Of a DNA stretch of 64,000 bases, positions 18,120-27,170 are shown piece by piece. This DNA comes from JANQIO01 sp965229625 (GTDB taxonomy: Bacteria > Pseudomonadota > Gammaproteobacteria > Pseudomonadales > Halieaceae), in NCBI GenBank assembly GCA_965229625.1, contig CBDDJJ010000002.1, forward strand, positions 248,001-312,000. Direction: 5' to 3'. A model generated the notes under the pieces. It searched no databases, was not told the origin of the DNA, and saw only the letters and a list, made by a program, of their open reading frames with translations. The position numbers were made by a program, and so were the translations under genes. The first letter of the stretch is position 1. Every line of letters starts with the position of its first letter.

Positions 18120-19343
18120 TCAATTCACCATCGTGTTCAGATCAAATATCGGTAGCATGACACCAAATACGATGCCGGTGACCAGAACGGCCATCAGGAT
18201 CAGCATCACCGGCGTCAACAGGGCCATGAGCGCGCCCAGCACCATCTCCAGCTCACGCTCCTGGTTGAGGGCGGAGCGCTCGAGCATGTTTTCCAGTTCG
18301 CCGGAGGCCTCGCCACTGGCCACCATGTGCACCATCATCGGCGGGAACTCACCGCTCTGCTGCATGGCGCGGTTCAGGCTCGAGCCCTCCTGCACCATCT
18401 CCGCCACGACATTGCTGGACTCCCGGAGTACGCGGTTGTTGAGGACTTCTCCGGCGATACGCAGCGACTCGAGCAGGGGCACGCCGCTGGCCATGAGAAT
18501 ACTCAGCGTGGAGGCGAAGCGGGCGGTATCCACCGCGCGCAGTATGCCGGATATACCGGGAACGTGGAGCAAGGTCCGGTGCCAGGCAGTCTTGCGGCGC
18601 TCGTTTTTCAGCAGCTGGCGGATGCCCGCTATCAGGCCAATCACACCGATCACCATCCAGGCCAGGTAATTCTCGAAAAAGTCGCTGGTGCTGATCAGAA
18701 TGCGGGTCAGCAGGGGCAACTCCTTGTTGGAGTGGGAGAACAGGCTCACCAGCTCCGGCACCACGCTTGTCATCAGGAAGGACACCACGCCCACCCCGAC
18801 GACCACCAGCAGGATGGGATAGATCATGGCCTGCTTGAGCTGCTGAGACGTGTACTGGCGCTGCTCGGTGTAATCCGCCAGCTGTTCCAGCACCGGGCCC
18901 AGGAAGCCGGCCGTCTCGCCGGCCTTGACCATGGCGCGGTACATTTCATTGAAAACGTTGGGAAACTCGCCCATGGCATAGGCCAGGGTATGGCCTTCCG
19001 CGACCCGCGAGCGCACCTGCAGCAGCAGGCCCTTGAGGCGCTGTTTCCTGGTCTGCTCGGCCACGGCCTGCAGGCATTCGTCGATGGGCAGATTGGACTG
19101 TACCAGGGTGGCCAGCTGGCGGGTGACCAGGGACAGCTCCCCCGCCTTGACCCGCGGTGCAAACAGCTTGCCCACACCCGACGAAGGCACCGCCGCAGCG
19201 CGGCGGTTGGCCTCGGAAACCTCGACCGGCTTGAGGTGCTGGGCGCGCAGAGAGGAGCGGATCTGCCGCTCGGAATCCCCTTCCAGGATTCCCTTCTGCA
19301 GCTTGCCGTCGGCATCCAGTGCGCGGTAACGATAGGCAGTCAT
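18120..19343 (-). CDS. gspF: Type II secretion system inner-membrane protein F
   Basis: GspF (407 residues), the polytopic inner-membrane platform protein. It has an N-terminal cytoplasmic region (MTAYRYRALDADGKLQKG is the family opening), two T2SSF four-helix domains, and three membrane segments near residues 170-195, 222-240 and 376-400. It is placed between gspE (3 nt) and gspG (0 nt) as in the canonical order. Confidence 0.95.
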   Translation of the reverse strand: MTAYRYRALDADGKLQKGILEGDSERQIRSSLRAQHLKPVEVSEANRRAAAVPSSGVGKLFAPRVKAGELSLVTRQLATLVQSNLPIDECLQAVAEQTRKQRLKGLLLQVRSRVAEGHTLAYAMGEFPNVFNEMYRAMVKAGETAGFLGPVLEQLADYTEQRQYTSQQLKQAMIYPILLVVVGVGVVSFLMTSVVPELVSLFSHSNKELPLLTRILISTSDFFENYLAWMVIGVIGLIAGIRQLLKNERRKTAWHRTLLHVPGISGILRAVDTARFASTLSILMASGVPLLESLRIAGEVLNNRVLRESSNVVAEMVQEGSSLNRAMQQSGEFPPMMVHMVASGEASGELENMLERSALNQERELEMVLGALMALLTPVMLILMAVLVTGIVFGVMLPIFDLNTMVN

Positions 19344-19346
19344 GGC

Positions 19347-20819
19347 TTACCCGGCGGTGGTGACGCGCATCACCTCTTCCATGCTGGTTTCGCCCGCCAG
19401 CACCCGGCGCTGGCCATCACCGAGCATGCCGGGCGCGCGTTCACGAGCCAGCTTCACCATCTCCATCTCGCTGGCGTTTTCATGGATCAGGGTGCGCATG
19501 GCGTCGTCGATCTCGATCAGCTCGTAGATGCCGGTCCGGCCGCGATAGCCCGTATAGTTGCAGCGCTCGCAGCCCCTGGGCCGGTAAATGGTCTGGCCGC
19601 TGCCCGCCGGCAGGCCCAGCCACTCGGCCTCGGCGTCGGTGACCGCGTGTTCTTCCCGGCAGTCCTTGCACAGCAACCGCACCAGGCGCTGGGCCATCAC
19701 GCCGATCAGCGAAGACGACAGCAGGAAGGGCTCGATCCCCATATCCTGCAGGCGGGTGACCGCACCTATGGCGGTGTTGGTGTGCAGGGTGGACAGCACC
19801 AGGTGGCCGGTGAGCGAGGCCTGCACCGCGATCTCGGCGGTTTCCAGGTCGCGAATCTCCCCCACCATCACCACGTCGGGGTCCTGGCGCAGGATGGCGC
19901 GCAGGCCGCGGGCAAAGGTCATATCCACCTTGGCGTTGACCTGGGTCTGGCCCACCCCCGGCAGCATGTATTCGATCGGGTCCTCGATGGTGAGGATGTT
20001 GCGGGTGGACTCATTGATATGGGTGAGACCCGCATACAGCGTGGTGGTCTTGCCCGAGCCGGTGGGCCCGGTGACCAGGATGATCCCGTGGGCGCTGTGC
20101 AGGCCGCGCTCGTAACCCTCGCGCACCTGGTCGTTCATGTTGAGCTGCGCAAGCTGCAACTGCCCGGCCTGCTTGTCGAGCAGACGCAGTACCACCCGCT
20201 CGCCGTGGGCAGAAGGGATGGTGGACATCCGGATATCCACCGCGTGGCCAGCCAGGCGTACCGAAATGCGGCCGTCCTGGGGCACGCGCTTCTCGGCGAT
20301 ATCCAGCTTCGCCATCACTTTCAGGCGCGATACCAGCAGCGGTGCCAGCATGCGCTTCGGCGACAGCACCTCCGACAGCACGCCGTCGATACGGAAACGC
20401 ACGGAGAGGCGGTCCTCAAAGGTTTCGATATGGATATCCGAGGCCTGCTCGCGTACCGCCTGGGACAGGATCGCGTTGATCAGGCGGATGATAGGGGCGT
20501 CGTCCTCGGCGTCCATCAGGTCGCCGATCTCGGGAATTTCGTCGGCCAGCCGCGTCAGGTCAACGTCAGTCGACAGGTCCTCGGCGACCTGGGACGCCTC
20601 GTTGTTGTCGCGCTGGTAGAGCTGGGTCAGGCGGCGCTGGAACTGGTCCTCACCGAGCTGTTCGAGGGCGAAGGGGCCGCCCAGATAGCGGCGCAGTTCG
20701 GCCAGTAGCGGCACGGTGAGCGGGCCCTGGTGCAGAATGGTGGGCACCTCGCCATCCTGCAGCAGGATGCCGTGCTGCTTGGCGAAGGTGAACGGCAGGG
20801 AACGAACGCTTTCTTCCAT
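19347..20819 (-). CDS. gspE: Type II secretion system ATPase E
   Basis: GspE (490 residues), the cytoplasmic ATPase that drives pseudopilus assembly. The Walker A motif GPTGSGKTTT has Lys257; the Asp box and the sequence LRQDPDVVMVGEIRD (Walker B) follow. The zinc-binding tetracysteine CKDC...CERC is present near residues 384-420. Its ATG shares one base with the gspD stop (TGATG). Confidence 0.96.
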   Translation of the reverse strand: MEESVRSLPFTFAKQHGILLQDGEVPTILHQGPLTVPLLAELRRYLGGPFALEQLGEDQFQRRLTQLYQRDNNEASQVAEDLSTDVDLTRLADEIPEIGDLMDAEDDAPIIRLINAILSQAVREQASDIHIETFEDRLSVRFRIDGVLSEVLSPKRMLAPLLVSRLKVMAKLDIAEKRVPQDGRISVRLAGHAVDIRMSTIPSAHGERVVLRLLDKQAGQLQLAQLNMNDQVREGYERGLHSAHGIILVTGPTGSGKTTTLYAGLTHINESTRNILTIEDPIEYMLPGVGQTQVNAKVDMTFARGLRAILRQDPDVVMVGEIRDLETAEIAVQASLTGHLVLSTLHTNTAIGAVTRLQDMGIEPFLLSSSLIGVMAQRLVRLLCKDCREEHAVTDAEAEWLGLPAGSGQTIYRPRGCERCNYTGYRGRTGIYELIEIDDAMRTLIHENASEMEMVKLARERAPGMLGDGQRRVLAGETSMEEVMRVTTAG

Positions 20820-22855
20820 CAGCCCGCTCCGTTGTCTGTGCTCTCCGGCGCCGTGGATGACTCCTTGATCTCCTGGAGCTGCTTAATCTGCTCTTCCCAC
20901 TCCGGCAGGATGGGCACCTCGGAGTCGTCCTTGAATTCCACGCCGGCATCGATGCGCATCTGCTGCTGGGCGCGGATGTACCGGTACTTCTGGGCGGTGG
21001 CGCCTTCCAGCGCCTTGTCGTCGCGAATGATGGTGGGCTTGATAAACACCATCAGGTTGGACTGGGTCACGGTAGATGCATCCTGGCGGAACAGGCGGCC
21101 GAGGAAGGGGATATCGCCCAGGAAGGGAATCTTCTGGGTCTGGTCCTGCAGTTCATCCTCGATCAGGCCACCCAGCACAACCGTGCGGCCGTCGCCGGCC
21201 AACACCTTGGTTTCCACCCGGCGCTCATTGGTAATCAGGTCGGAGGCCAGCAGCTGACTGCCACCGATGACGCTGGAGACTTCCTGGGAAATATCCAGCT
21301 GTACCAGGTCGCCCTCGTTGACGTGAGGCGTCACGGTCAGGGTGATGCCCACGTTCTGGCGCTCAATGGTCTGGAAGGGGTTATTGGGCTGGTTCTGGGC
21401 GCCGGTGTTGGTAAAGGAACCGGTCACAAACGGTACTTCCTGGCCCACGGTGATAAAGGCCTCCTGGTTGTCCAGGGTCAGCAGGCTCGGTGTCGACAGG
21501 ATATTGGCATTGGTCTCGGAACTGAGCGCACTGAGAATAATGGCAATGTCGAGGCTCTCGTCGAGCTGGCCCCAGCCCAGTGACAGGCCAGGTGTGCCGG
21601 CCAGCGCAGACAGGAAGGCCTCGCGGTCGAATTCATCGCCGAGGTCACCATCGCCTGAGTCGTCATCACCCCCGGGGTTGGCGATGGCATTGGCGATGCC
21701 GCTCGCCCGGTTACTCTCGCCAGAAATAATGTTGCTGCCGAAAGAGCCGCTGTCATCGCGGAACAGCCATTGCACGCCCAGGTCGTCGCCATCGATTATC
21801 TCGAGCTCAGCGATGATGGCTTCCACCAGCACCTGGGCGCGGCGGATATCCAGCCTCTGGATGACCGCTTCGATGGACTGCATCTCGTCGGCATCCGCGG
21901 TAACGATCAGGGCATTGGTGCCCTCATCCGCTTCAATGGTGGCGCTGGAGTCATTGCGACGGCGGTTGGTGCCCTCTTCCGGGTCCAGCCGGCTGATGTT
22001 CTGCATGACCCGCGTCAGCACTTCCGCTATCGCTACCGCGTCGGCGTACTCCAGGTAGATCACCTTGACGTTGCCACTTTGTTCCAGCGGAGTGTCCAGG
22101 TAGCCGATCAGCTTGCGCATGCGCGCCCGCTCCAGCTCGTCACCGCTGACGATCACGCTGTTGGTGCGCTTGTCCGCCACCAGCAGGATTTCCGGGTCGG
22201 CACCGCCGGCCTGCTTGGCCTCGGTCTTGGCCAACTCCAGCAGCATGCGCACCACGTCCTCGGCCACGGCGTATTCGAGGCCGATAATCTCGGTTTCCTG
22301 CACGGCACTCTGGTCCATGCCTTCGATGATGCCGCGAATGCGCTCGATGTTGGCGGCGGTGTCGCTGATGATGATCGCGTTGGACGGCGCGTAGGCCGCC
22401 ATATGGGCCTGCTGCGGCACGAGGGGCCGTAGTACCGGGATCAGCTTGGCCGCAGAAATGTTCTCCAGGCGAATGACGTTGGTGACGTACTCATCACTGG
22501 CACGCACAGCTTCGCTCTCCACCCGCACCGGCGCCGAGCGGGCATCCTTGGACTGGATAACGCGCACCACGTTGCCGCTGCGTACCGCGGTATAACCCTG
22601 CACATCGAGAATCGCCAGAAACAGATCGTAGAGCTCGCTGCTGGACACCGGCTTGGGTGACACCACCTTGACCGTGCCCTTCACCTTGGGATCCACGACG
22701 ATGGTGGTATCGGTCACCTTCGCAACAAACTGGATCAGCTCCTGGATATCCGTCTCCTTGAGGTTGACGGTAAACTCCTGCGCGGAGGCGGGCACAGCGG
22801 ACAGCAGCAGGCACAGCAATGCCGCGGGCAGCGGAAGCCGGGTTACGATTCCCAT
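20819..22855 (-). CDS. gspD: Type II secretion system secretin D
   Basis: GspD (678 residues), the outer-membrane secretin channel. A signal peptide ends PASAQEF. Four N-domains follow (VKGTVKVVSPKPVSS in N0/N1 and repeats of the ...LEYADAVAIAEVL type), then the secretin beta-barrel with VPFVTGSF and QNVGITLTVTPHVNEGD. A glycine/serine/acid-rich insertion lies near residues 405-445. ATG 22855 is preferred over the in-frame TTG 22873 because the signal peptide then has a normal n-region. The gap to gspC is 119 nt. Confidence 0.95.
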   Translation of the reverse strand: MGIVTRLPLPAALLCLLLSAVPASAQEFTVNLKETDIQELIQFVAKVTDTTIVVDPKVKGTVKVVSPKPVSSSELYDLFLAILDVQGYTAVRSGNVVRVIQSKDARSAPVRVESEAVRASDEYVTNVIRLENISAAKLIPVLRPLVPQQAHMAAYAPSNAIIISDTAANIERIRGIIEGMDQSAVQETEIIGLEYAVAEDVVRMLLELAKTEAKQAGGADPEILLVADKRTNSVIVSGDELERARMRKLIGYLDTPLEQSGNVKVIYLEYADAVAIAEVLTRVMQNISRLDPEEGTNRRRNDSSATIEADEGTNALIVTADADEMQSIEAVIQRLDIRRAQVLVEAIIAELEIIDGDDLGVQWLFRDDSGSFGSNIISGESNRASGIANAIANPGGDDDSGDGDLGDEFDREAFLSALAGTPGLSLGWGQLDESLDIAIILSALSSETNANILSTPSLLTLDNQEAFITVGQEVPFVTGSFTNTGAQNQPNNPFQTIERQNVGITLTVTPHVNEGDLVQLDISQEVSSVIGGSQLLASDLITNERRVETKVLAGDGRTVVLGGLIEDELQDQTQKIPFLGDIPFLGRLFRQDASTVTQSNLMVFIKPTIIRDDKALEGATAQKYRYIRAQQQMRIDAGVEFKDDSEVPILPEWEEQIKQLQEIKESSTAPESTDNGAG

Positions 22856-22974
22856 GAATGAGTCACTGGTCAAAAAGGTGTCCCATAGTATTTCCGGATT
22901 GTGACAGCTCTGTTACCTGAAGTCCCTACCTGGCACCGGACTGGCTCCGTCCCGAACCAGTGCGCCGGCCCGGC

Positions 22975-24033
22975 TCAGCGTTGCACGCCCTGGGGATCTC
23001 CCAGGCCCACGACCAGGGTGACTTCCTGGCCGCCGCGCAGCACATCAAAGCTGGCTTCATTGGCATTGCGCATCACGCGATACAGCTCCATGGCCTTGCC
23101 CGGGTCACTCAACTTGATGCCGTTGACCCCGGTGACGATGTCGTTGGCCTCAAAGCCCATGGCGGCAAACTGTTCAGTGTCGCGCCCGGCACTGACCCGG
23201 TAACCCTTGAGCTGGCCGTCTTCGCGCACCGCGGCGATATTGACGACCTGGGACAGCGACTGCGGATTGCTGTAGAGGCGACGCCGGTAATTCTCCGCCA
23301 TCGCCGTCACGTCCTGGCTATTGCGGCGGTCCAGCCGCCGTCGGTCGTTGTCCACCGGTGCGGCCTGCTGGGTGGCACCGCCGGCGGGATTGATCTTGAA
23401 GTCGTCCTTGTCGAAGAGCAGAAGCAGCTCGTATTTGCCGGCGTTGTCGATCACCACCCTGTCCTGGAGGATCTTCGCCAGTTTCACCCGGTTGCCCACG
23501 GGCAGTTCGTCACCTACCGCGTACTGCGCCTGTTCTTTCTTGGCCTCGATGATGGCGCGGGCCAGTTCCTGGTCTGAGGACGCCACCACGCCCTGCAGCT
23601 TCAAGGCCAGCCGGGTTTCCTGGGCATTGTTCTCAATGCCATCGAGGCCGTCCTGTTGAGCCTCCAGCTGCGCCGACAGGGCAGCCTCCTGCTGGGCCAG
23701 CCGGGCCAGCTCCTCCGGCGAGGTAGCGGCGGTGCCAAACAGGTTCCAGGCGGCCATCTCGTCGATATTGATGGGCTTGCGACCGGACTGTACCGCCGCT
23801 TCGACTAGCGGGTTGATCACGTTCTTCGGGGTGGCTGGGGCCGACGGTGCCGGAACCAGGCTCCATATCAGGTTGACCAGCGCAAACACCATCCACACCG
23901 CCGCCAGGCCGATCAGGGCCTGCTTCAGGCGGCGCTGGAGCGCGGGGTCGGAAAGAACTTGCAGGTGGACGGCCAGCTCTTGCCAGGCCTCTTCCAGTTT
24001 GGTGCCGGCCGCAGCCAGCCGCTCGGTGTTCAC
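22975..24033 (-). CDS. gspC: Type II secretion system protein C
   Basis: GspC (352 residues) connects the inner-membrane platform to the secretin. The single membrane helix ALIGLAAVWMVFALVNLIW is at about residues 39-57, followed by the homology region that contacts GspD N0 and a C-terminal PDZ-like domain (GFEANDIVTGVNGIKLSDP, about residues 293-345) that is often implicated in substrate selection. It starts with GTG at 24033. First gene of the operon gspCDEFGHIJKLMN. Confidence 0.93.
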   Translation of the reverse strand: MNTERLAAAGTKLEEAWQELAVHLQVLSDPALQRRLKQALIGLAAVWMVFALVNLIWSLVPAPSAPATPKNVINPLVEAAVQSGRKPINIDEMAAWNLFGTAATSPEELARLAQQEAALSAQLEAQQDGLDGIENNAQETRLALKLQGVVASSDQELARAIIEAKKEQAQYAVGDELPVGNRVKLAKILQDRVVIDNAGKYELLLLFDKDDFKINPAGGATQQAAPVDNDRRRLDRRNSQDVTAMAENYRRRLYSNPQSLSQVVNIAAVREDGQLKGYRVSAGRDTEQFAAMGFEANDIVTGVNGIKLSDPGKAMELYRVMRNANEASFDVLRGGQEVTLVVGLGDPQGVQR

Positions 24034-24064
24034 TGTCAGTCACACGTGAGAAGTCAATGCGGCG

Positions 24065-24070
24065 ATTATA
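24065..24070 (-). promoter_or_regulatory. -10 box upstream of gspC operon
   Basis: On the minus strand TATAAT lies about 32 nt before the gspC GTG. No good -35 hexamer is seen at 16-18 nt, so an activator or a weak -35 is possible. It is the only consensus -10 in the 121-nt space between the MobA-like gene and gspC. Confidence 0.45.
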
Positions 24071-24154
24071 GAGTTGGGGTGTGTATTAGGAAACCCGGCG
24101 GTGTTAAGAGATGTAAATGAAAAATTACACTGGCGGCGGGTACAGAAGCGCAGT

Positions 24155-24712
24155 TCAGGCGCTGTTCGGCGGCTCATCCAGGTCGCGGAGCACACCCGGA
24201 TCATTGACGTCTACCTGCTTCAGGCTATCCCGGTACTGCGTCAGCAGGGAACGGCCGCCACGGTCACCATCCAGGGCCTCCAGCTCCGCAAAAAACCGCT
24301 GGCCAAACCCCACGGGATTGCCCGCCTTACCTTGCAACACTGGTTGCACGATGCTGTCTCGGTCCAGCGTCCGCGCCAGGCTGGACAAGGTAGCGGGCGT
24401 GACCCAGGCCATATCTCCCAGCACCACCAGCAAACCATCCCAGTCATGGCAGGCCCGCACACCCTCGGCCAGCGTGGCGCCCATGCCGCGCGCAGCCGCT
24501 CGGCATTCAATAAACTCGAGCCCCGGCAACCCCAGCATGAGCGGGAGCGCCCCATCCCCGGGGCGTAGGCAGACGCGGCAGGGCAGGCCTGCCGCAGTCA
24601 CTGCTTCAAGGGTACGCAGTAACAGGGCCTTGCCCTCCACCGGGTAAAGGCGTTTGTCGCTGCCGAAGCGACGGGCGACGCCCGCCGCCAGCACCAGTGC
24701 GCCAACGGTCAT
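24155..24712 (-). CDS. MobA-like nucleotidyltransferase (MocA type)
   Basis: A 185-residue NTP transferase of the MobA/MocA group, which adds CMP or GMP to molybdopterin during molybdenum-cofactor maturation. The N-terminal LVLAAGVARRFGSDKRL is the nucleotide-binding signature, GDMAWV the metal-binding acidic motif, and GNPVGF the conserved C-terminal loop. It overlaps the xdhC-like gene by 4 nt (ATGA). This pairing indicates service to a xanthine-dehydrogenase or CO-dehydrogenase-type enzyme encoded elsewhere. Confidence 0.82.
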   Translation of the reverse strand: MTVGALVLAAGVARRFGSDKRLYPVEGKALLLRTLEAVTAAGLPCRVCLRPGDGALPLMLGLPGLEFIECRAAARGMGATLAEGVRACHDWDGLLVVLGDMAWVTPATLSSLARTLDRDSIVQPVLQGKAGNPVGFGQRFFAELEALDGDRGGRSLLTQYRDSLKQVDVNDPGVLRDLDEPPNSA

Positions 24713-25653
24713 GGGCGAGCGCGGCGCAGTTGGGTCAGCTCCGCCAGGATGGCAATGGCAATTTCCATGGGCGTCTTGCTGCCGATGGGCAGTCCCACCG
24801 GCGCGTGCAACCTGGCCAGCTGTGCCTCGCCCAGGCCCAGCGCCCGCAGGCGTTCGAGGCGTTTCTCGGTGGTGCGCACGGAACCCAGCGCGCCAACGTA
24901 GAACAGTTCGTGCTCGAGCGCTTCCATCAGCGCCATGTCGTCGATGCGCGGGTCGTGGGTCAGGGTCAGCACGATACTGTCGCGATCGGTGGCGTGAGCA
25001 CGCACCGCGTCATCGGGCATACCCGGGATGCGCTCTACCGCCTCACCCTCCCAACGTGCCAGCACCTCGGCACGGGGGTCATTGATCAACACCTGGTAAT
25101 CCATGGCAGAAGCGAGCTGGGACAGGGTTTCCGAGAGCGCCCCGGCGCCGATCAGCAGCAGGCGGTAGCGAGGCCCGAAGGTCAGGGTAACGGCCTCCTC
25201 ATCCCGCACCAGGGGTGCATAGGCCGAGGCCGGCCGCAGCTCGCTGGCACCCTCTGCCAGGCTGACGCGCCGCGCCAGGTAACGCCGTTCGGAGACTGCC
25301 GCCAGCAGCGCTTCCAGCTCAGGCAGCGCGACCGCCGCCAACGGTTCCAGCAGGATCTCCAAACGACCACCACAGGGCAGGCCGAGGCGTTCGTTTTCCT
25401 CGGCGCTGACGCCGTATTCCAGGACCTGCACCCGGTCCAGCTCGCCCGCTACCAGGCGTTCCACCAGGTCATCCTCCACGCAGCCGCCAGACAGGGAACC
25501 GGCGGTGTCACCCGCGCCGTTGCAGGCAAACAGCGAGCCCACCGGGCGCGGTGATGAACCGATCGTGGCCACGATGGTACACAGCCAGGCCGGGTCGCCG
25601 CGCCTGAGCCAGGTAAGCAGATGTTCCAGGACCTGTTGGTCGACGCTGTGCAT
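24709..25653 (-). CDS. XdhC/CoxI family molybdenum hydroxylase maturation protein
   Basis: A 314-residue XdhC/CoxI-type protein that handles sulfuration and insertion of the molybdenum cofactor into xanthine-dehydrogenase-family enzymes. The N-terminal domain has ATIGSSPRPVGS and GSLSGGCVEDDLVERL; the C-terminal Rossmann domain has LLIGAGALSETLSQLA and the conserved LTHDPRIDDMAL and YVGALGSVRTTEKR. No molybdenum enzyme subunit is in the window. It is divergent from the M20 amidohydrolase across a 70-nt gap. Confidence 0.9.
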   Translation of the reverse strand: MHSVDQQVLEHLLTWLRRGDPAWLCTIVATIGSSPRPVGSLFACNGAGDTAGSLSGGCVEDDLVERLVAGELDRVQVLEYGVSAEENERLGLPCGGRLEILLEPLAAVALPELEALLAAVSERRYLARRVSLAEGASELRPASAYAPLVRDEEAVTLTFGPRYRLLLIGAGALSETLSQLASAMDYQVLINDPRAEVLARWEGEAVERIPGMPDDAVRAHATDRDSIVLTLTHDPRIDDMALMEALEHELFYVGALGSVRTTEKRLERLRALGLGEAQLARLHAPVGLPIGSKTPMEIAIAILAELTQLRRARP

Positions 25654-25665
25654 TGCCGTCTCGTA

Positions 25666-25693
25666 TTGCTACCGGTAAGGCCCGCAGTATACT
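25666..25693 (+). promoter_or_regulatory. Candidate promoter of the M20 amidohydrolase gene
   Basis: TTGCTA (25666-25671), 16 nt, then TATACT (25688-25693), 30 nt before the ATG at 25724; AGGAG follows at 25712-25716. The -10 lies inside the palindrome AGTATACT, so it can also read TATACT on the minus strand toward the XdhC-like gene. Confidence 0.45.
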
Positions 25694-25723
25694 CGGGGGC
25701 GACAGTCGTTCAGGAGCAAAATA

Positions 25724-27169
25724 ATGACAACACTAACACGCACGCTCGCCCTGCTGGCTGGCCTCGCCTGTATCCAGGCCACCGCTGAAGATGCCAGTTC
25801 CCGCATGGTGGACAGCGCTATCGGCTCCGCCGCCAGCAACTACAGCGCCATTGCTCGCGACATCTGGGAATACGCCGAGGTCGGCTACCAGGAAGTCAAA
25901 TCCAGCGCGCGCCTGCGCGGCGCCCTGGAAGCGGCCGGCTTTGAGATCGAAACCGGCGTGGCCGACATCCCCACTTCTTTTGTCGCCAGCTATGGCAAGG
26001 GTGAGCCGGTGATCGGCATCCTCGCGGAATTTGATGCCCTGCCCGGCGTGTCGCAGATGGACGTACCGGAACGCATGCCGGTTCCCGGCGGTACTGCCGG
26101 CCACGCCTGTGGCCATCACCTGTTTGGCACCGGCTCCGTGGCGGCGGCCATCACCGTCAAGGAGTGGCTGGAGTCCACCGGTAGCAAGGGCACCATCCGG
26201 CTCTACGGCACCCCCGCCGAGGAGGGTGGCTCCGGCAAGGTGTACATGGTTCGCGCCGGCCTGTTTAACGATGTGGACACGGTAATTCACTGGCACGCCA
26301 GTGACCGCAACAGCGCCCTGCCCGGCACCACCCTCGCCAATCGCTCCGCCAAGTTCCGTTTCTACGGCAAGGCCTCCCACGCAGCAGCAGCCCCGGAGCG
26401 CGGTCGCTCGGCCCTGGACGGGGTGGAGGCCATGAACATGATGGTCAACATGATGCGCGAGCACGTGCCCAGCACCACCCGCATTCACCACGTGATTACC
26501 CGCGGTGGCAACGCCCCCAACGTGGTGCCGGAGTTCGCCGAAGTGTTCTACTACGTGCGCGCCCCCAGCCCCGACCATATCCGCCCGATCTGGGCCTGGG
26601 TGGAGAACGCCGCTGACGGCGCCGCCATCGGCACCCAGACCCAGGTGGAGTGGGAGATCATCCACGGCAACTACAACATCCTGCCCAACGTGACCCTGGC
26701 CCGGGTCATGCAGGACAGCCTGGAGACCTTCGGGGGTATCGAGTACAACCGGGAGGAACAGCGCTTCGCGGAAACCCTGGTCGAAACCTATACCAGCACG
26801 CCACCACGGGCCCTTGGCAGCCAACAGCAGATTGCGCCCTGGACTGAGGATATCCAGCGCAGCTCCGGCTCATCCGATGTGGGTGACGTCAGTTGGATGG
26901 CGCCCACCGTGGGCTTGAATACTGCCACCTGGGTGCCAGGCACCGCGGCCCACAGCTGGCAGGCGGTGGCCGCCGGCGGCACCAGCATTGGCAGCAAGGG
27001 TATGCTGCTGGCGGCTCGCAGCATGGCGCTGACCGCGATTCGACTCTACGAGGATCCGACCGTGGTCGCCCAGGCCCAGCAGGAGTGGCTGGAATTGCGG
27101 GGAGGGAAACGCATCGACTACGAGCCTTTGCTCGGCGACCGTGACCCGCCTCTGGATTACCGCAAGTAG
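25724..27169 (+). CDS. Exported M20 family amidohydrolase
   Basis: Zinc-dependent amidohydrolase/peptidase of the M20 family, AbgB-like branch (481 residues). A signal peptide ends near QATAEDA, so periplasmic location is expected; many family members are cytoplasmic. Metal-site motifs are GTAGHACGHHLFG and GTPAEEGGSGK, with the dimerisation-domain motif GKASHAAAAPERGRSALD. Substrates of this branch include aminoacyl-conjugates such as p-aminobenzoyl-glutamate or N-acyl amino acids; the true one is unknown. It is convergent with ubiX, with 1 nt between the two genes. Confidence 0.87.
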   Translation: MTTLTRTLALLAGLACIQATAEDASSRMVDSAIGSAASNYSAIARDIWEYAEVGYQEVKSSARLRGALEAAGFEIETGVADIPTSFVASYGKGEPVIGILAEFDALPGVSQMDVPERMPVPGGTAGHACGHHLFGTGSVAAAITVKEWLESTGSKGTIRLYGTPAEEGGSGKVYMVRAGLFNDVDTVIHWHASDRNSALPGTTLANRSAKFRFYGKASHAAAAPERGRSALDGVEAMNMMVNMMREHVPSTTRIHHVITRGGNAPNVVPEFAEVFYYVRAPSPDHIRPIWAWVENAADGAAIGTQTQVEWEIIHGNYNILPNVTLARVMQDSLETFGGIEYNREEQRFAETLVETYTSTPPRALGSQQQIAPWTEDIQRSSGSSDVGDVSWMAPTVGLNTATWVPGTAAHSWQAVAAGGTSIGSKGMLLAARSMALTAIRLYEDPTVVAQAQQEWLELRGGKRIDYEPLLGDRDPPLDYRK

Positions 27170-27170
27170 C

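Noticed and set aside
18327..20708. Long open plus-strand frame (793 residues) opposite gspE and gspF
   Set aside because: It is antisense to two unmistakable T2SS genes and shows only His/Gln/Gly-rich low-complexity sequence.
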